Below, piece by piece: positions 14,298 through 16,839 of a DNA stretch of 16,839 nt (within the stretch, counting starts at the first letter, position 1; each line of letters begins with the position of its first letter). The position numbers and the translations under genes are program-made. Under the pieces are notes generated by a model. It ran no database searches, was not told where the DNA came from, and worked only from the letters and a program-made list of their open reading frames with translations. Source of the DNA: HRBIN15 sp039630445 (GTDB lineage Bacteria > Armatimonadota > Fimbriimonadia > Fimbriimonadales > GBS-DC); NCBI GenBank assembly GCA_039630445.1, contig JBCNVA010000142.1, forward strand, positions 1-16,839. The letters are read 5' to 3'.

Positions 14298-15308
14298 ATG
14301 CCAGAACTACGACGCGATCCCGTCACACGGGAATGGGTGATTATTGCGACGGAGCGCAGTCGCCGTCCGCACGATTTTCGCAAAGAGGAGGCAAACAGCA
14401 GCTCCGTACCCGAACGGATGGCGAATTGCCCCTTCTGCCCAGGCAACGAGGGGATGACCCCACCTGAAATCTGTGCGTTTCGTGAGGCGGGCAGCGCGCC
14501 CGACACACCCGGCTGGCGCGTGCGCACTGTGCCGAATAAGTACCCCGCTCTCTCTACAGAAGGTGAGCTGAACCGACACGGCTTCGGCATCTACGATGTG
14601 ATGAACGGCATCGGGGCGCATGAGGTGATTATCGAAACGCCCCTACACCATCAGCACCCAGCCACAATGCCACTGGAGCAGTGGCGTGAAGCTATCTGGA
14701 TGTATCGCGAGCGCGCCTTAGCCCTCCAACACGACCGACGGTTCAAGTATGTGCTGCTCTTTCGCAACCACGGCAAGACAGCAGGCGCCTCGCTGGAGCA
14801 TCCCCATTCGCAACTGGTTGCCCTCCCGATGGTGCCGCGTGATGTGCAGCTCAAAATAGAGGGCATCGCCCGCTACTACGACTACCGCGAACGGTGCATC
14901 TACTGCGATATGCTCACTCAGGAGACCGCGTTTGGCAAGCGGGTCGTGCTGGAGAATGCGCATTTCTTGGCATTTACGCCCTTCGCGTCGCGCTTCCCGT
15001 TCGAAGTCTGCATCGTGCCGAAGCACCACGCGGCGCACTTCCCCCAAGAGCCACCTGAGGTGCTGGATGCATTCGCAGTGACCCTTCAGGAGGTGCTAAG
15101 ACGGCTCTATCATACGCTGAACGACCCGCCTTATAACTACATGATCCACACCGCGCCAATCAATGTGGAGCCAGAGCCGTTGTTCCACTGGCATTTGGTG
15201 CTGGCGCCGCGCCTGACTATCCCCGCGGGCTTCGAGATGGGCACGGGCATCTACATCAACATCACTGCGCCTGAGGAGGCAGCGGAGCACCTGCGCAACA
15301 GCGGCTAA
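14298..15308 (+). CDS. galT: Galactose-1-phosphate uridylyltransferase (GalT)
   Basis: The 336-residue protein transfers UMP between UDP-glucose and galactose-1-phosphate in the Leloir pathway. It opens with RRDPVTREWVIIATERSRRP, typical of GalT. Zinc ligands appear as C44-x2-C47 (CPFC) and H108 (GAHEV). The active site is NHGKTAGASLEHPHSQ: H168-P-H170-S-Q172, with H170 matching the nucleophile of the E. coli enzyme. A second CxxC is C200-x2-C203. The C-terminal HIT-fold half has PLFHWHLVLAPR and AGFEMGTGIYIN, phrases typical of the Thermotoga-like branch. ATG 14298 is preferred; a TTG at 14292 would add two residues. No galK or galE is near, so a related nucleotidyltransferase activity (for example on ADP-sugars) cannot be excluded. 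Confidence 0.9.
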   Translation: MPELRRDPVTREWVIIATERSRRPHDFRKEEANSSSVPERMANCPFCPGNEGMTPPEICAFREAGSAPDTPGWRVRTVPNKYPALSTEGELNRHGFGIYDVMNGIGAHEVIIETPLHHQHPATMPLEQWREAIWMYRERALALQHDRRFKYVLLFRNHGKTAGASLEHPHSQLVALPMVPRDVQLKIEGIARYYDYRERCIYCDMLTQETAFGKRVVLENAHFLAFTPFASRFPFEVCIVPKHHAAHFPQEPPEVLDAFAVTLQEVLRRLYHTLNDPPYNYMIHTAPINVEPEPLFHWHLVLAPRLTIPAGFEMGTGIYINITAPEEAAEHLRNSG

Positions 15309-15337
15309 TGCCTATCTCCATTTCAAGTGCTGTCATT

Positions 15338-15394
15338 GTCGGCGGGGACGCCGACACTACGAACACACTTGCGTAGCGTCGGCGTCTCGCCGAC
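15338..15394. repeat. Double-hairpin inverted repeat (REP-like), likely terminator zone
   Basis: Two arms, 15338-15361 and 15372-15394, are near-identical inverted copies around a 10-nt centre. Each arm begins with its own hairpin: GTCGGCG/CGCCGAC with a GGGA loop on the left and a TCT loop on the right. So the element can fold as two 7-bp hairpins or one long stem. It lies in the 127-bp gap between convergent galT and metE, where it may stop transcription in both directions or protect mRNA 3' ends. The design (paired short GC palindromes) is that of REP/BIME-like repeats. Confidence 0.75.
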
Positions 15395-15435
15395 GACATC
15401 ATGGCGTTTGCTCTGCCAATTGGTATAAGTCCCGA

Positions 15436-16839
15436 TTAGCCGTATCGCGCTCGCAGGTTGCGCGCCGCCTGCACCATATGCTGCAGCGCGGGGATGACCT
15501 CCTCCCAGCGGCGCGTTTTCAGCCCACAGTCGGGGTTGATCCAAAACCGCTCGCGCGGAATGACCCGAATTGCCCGCTCAATAATCGCCTCGATCGACTC
15601 AACACTTGGCACCACAGGCGAATGCACATCGAACACGCCCGGACCGATTTGCCGCGCGTAGCGGTAATGCTCGAACGCGCCGATGACCTCGCCCTTGCTG
15701 CGCGTCGCCTCAATCGTGATCACATCGGCGTCCATCCAGTCGATGTAGGGCAGCACCTCGTTGAATTCGGAATAGCACATATGGGTATGCACCTGCGTTT
15801 CAGGTCGGGCACGCGCAGCCAGTTTGAACGCCTGAGCTGCCCAGCGGAAGTAGGATTCCCAATCGGCATGCTTGAGCGGTGCCTTCTCGCGATAGGCAGG
15901 CTCATCGATCTGGACGATTCGGATGCCCGCCGCCTCCAGATCGCGCACCTCCTCCTGCAACGCCAGCGCGATCTGGAACGCCACATGCTCGGTCGGTATA
16001 TCCTCGCGCACGAAGCTCCACGCCACAATCGTGACGGGACCCGTCAACATCCCCTTCACAGGCTTCTGCGTGAGCGACTGGGCGAAGGTAATCTCCTTGA
16101 GGGTCATCGGCTCACGCCGCTGTACATCCCCGTAGATGATAGGGGGGCGATAGACGCGCGTGCCATACGAAAGCAGCCAGCCCTGCTGCGTGAAGGCGAT
16201 GCCCTCCATCTTTTCGGCAAAGAACTCTACCATATCGGTGCGCTCGAACTCACCATGCACCAGCACATCCAACCCCAGTTCCTCTTGAAGCTGAATGCAG
16301 CGACGGATTTGATCCTGGATGAACGCCTCGTATTCGGCTTGGCTGATTTTGCCGTTGCGGTAGGCGGTGCGCATCTGGCGTACTTCGGGCGTTTGGGGGA
16401 AGCTGCCGATCGTGGTGGTGGGGAACAGGGGCAGGCGCAGGCGTTCGCGCTGTAGCCGATCACGCTCGCTGTAGGGCATTGCCCGCTCAAAATCCTCTGG
16501 GCGTAGGCTCGCCACGCGCTGCTGCACCTCCGCCGAGTACCAGTGATCCGTGGAGTGAACGGGCGGATCAGGCATATCGGATTGACCAGCCAGCAGGCGG
16601 CTCAGCTGCTGCAGCTCCTGCAGACGTTCCTTTGCGAAGGCGATGCGCTCCTTTAAGGCAGGTTCCAGCTTCTCCTCAGGCGTAACCGTGACGGGCAGAT
16701 GCATCAGGGGCGAACCGTTGGAGAGCCAAAGCGTGGCTTCTGTACGGCTCTGCAGGTTGCGAATCAGCGCGGTGAGCGCAGCGAAGTCTGAACGCCACAC
16801 ATTGCGCCCATCGACCACACCTGCCACCAAAATCTTATC
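15436..16839 (-). CDS. metE: Cobalamin-independent methionine synthase MetE (C-terminal part; 5' end beyond window)
   Basis: The frame is open through the right edge (DKILVAGVVDGRNVWR, with no start needed there) and ends at 15436; 467 codons are seen, so roughly 300 N-terminal residues are missing. MetE moves the methyl group of 5-methyltetrahydrofolate-triglutamate to homocysteine. Counting from the first in-window Met (codon at 16830), the zinc ligands are H350 and C352 (THMCYSEFNEVLPYID), E374 (ITIEATRSKGEV) and C435 (INPDCGLKTRRWEE). Other family blocks are TTTIGSFPQT, LVHGEFERTDMVEFFAE, GMLTGPVTI and QIDEPAYRE. The catalytic domain is thus intact. It is convergent to galT. Regulation would lie upstream, outside the window, so a riboswitch cannot be assessed. 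Confidence 0.97.
   Translation of the reverse strand, partial: DKILVAGVVDGRNVWRSDFAALTALIRNLQSRTEATLWLSNGSPLMHLPVTVTPEEKLEPALKERIAFAKERLQELQQLSRLLAGQSDMPDPPVHSTDHWYSAEVQQRVASLRPEDFERAMPYSERDRLQRERLRLPLFPTTTIGSFPQTPEVRQMRTAYRNGKISQAEYEAFIQDQIRRCIQLQEELGLDVLVHGEFERTDMVEFFAEKMEGIAFTQQGWLLSYGTRVYRPPIIYGDVQRREPMTLKEITFAQSLTQKPVKGMLTGPVTIVAWSFVREDIPTEHVAFQIALALQEEVRDLEAAGIRIVQIDEPAYREKAPLKHADWESYFRWAAQAFKLAARARPETQVHTHMCYSEFNEVLPYIDWMDADVITIEATRSKGEVIGAFEHYRYARQIGPGVFDVHSPVVPSVESIEAIIERAIRVIPRERFWINPDCGLKTRRWEEVIPALQHMVQAARNLRARYG

Noticed and set aside
1..16839. CRISPR arrays, tRNA or rRNA genes, insertion sequences with transposase, phage genes
   Set aside because: No regularly spaced repeats, cloverleaf with CCA end, or transposase/phage domains were recognised on either strand.

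Overview
The window is a gene-dense, GC-rich (hand counts on individual 60-base lines mostly 55-65%) stretch of bacterial chromosome. No RNA gene marker or taxon-diagnostic protein is present, so the host can only be guessed. The gene families, frequent GTG starts, a leaderless-looking galT start and palindromic intergenic repeats would suit Armatimonadota or a neighbouring phylum such as Chloroflexota or Deinococcota. This assignment is inference. There are 14 protein genes: 12 lie wholly inside the window, and one runs off each end.

Layout: positions 1-2695 hold a leftward operon of a CcmA-like ATPase, a CcmB-like permease and a large DUF2339 membrane protein that runs off the left edge. 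Positions 2782-4470 hold a rightward M14 zinc carboxypeptidase. The gap 4471-4925 contains a MITE-like palindrome and then what looks like a highly structured RNA leader. Next come an ECF-type sigma factor and a 61-residue soluble zinc anti-sigma factor. A convergent response regulator with an HD-GYP c-di-GMP phosphodiesterase domain ends at 5697.

From 6966 rightward runs sufC, then sufB, then trpC, a UshA-like metallophosphatase, prfA and, after a short gap, galT. These genes are tightly packed; trpC, the phosphatase and prfA overlap or nearly overlap. A hairpin repeat separates galT from a convergent metE whose N-terminal part lies beyond the right edge.

The most notable content is sufB. 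It is interrupted in frame by two complete inteins of 411 and 407 residues, each with splicing motifs and a LAGLIDADG endonuclease domain. They are inserted at two conserved positions of the Fe-S scaffold protein and resemble each other along their length. Removing both gives a 469-residue SufB of normal size. The suf promoter region also carries a perfect TTTAG-N5-CTAAA palindrome over the expected transcription start, a candidate metal or Fe-S regulator site. The second notable element is the roughly 175-nt leader before the sigma factor gene, closed by a 13-bp perfect helix and containing several internal hairpins. I match it to no riboswitch or RNA family I know.
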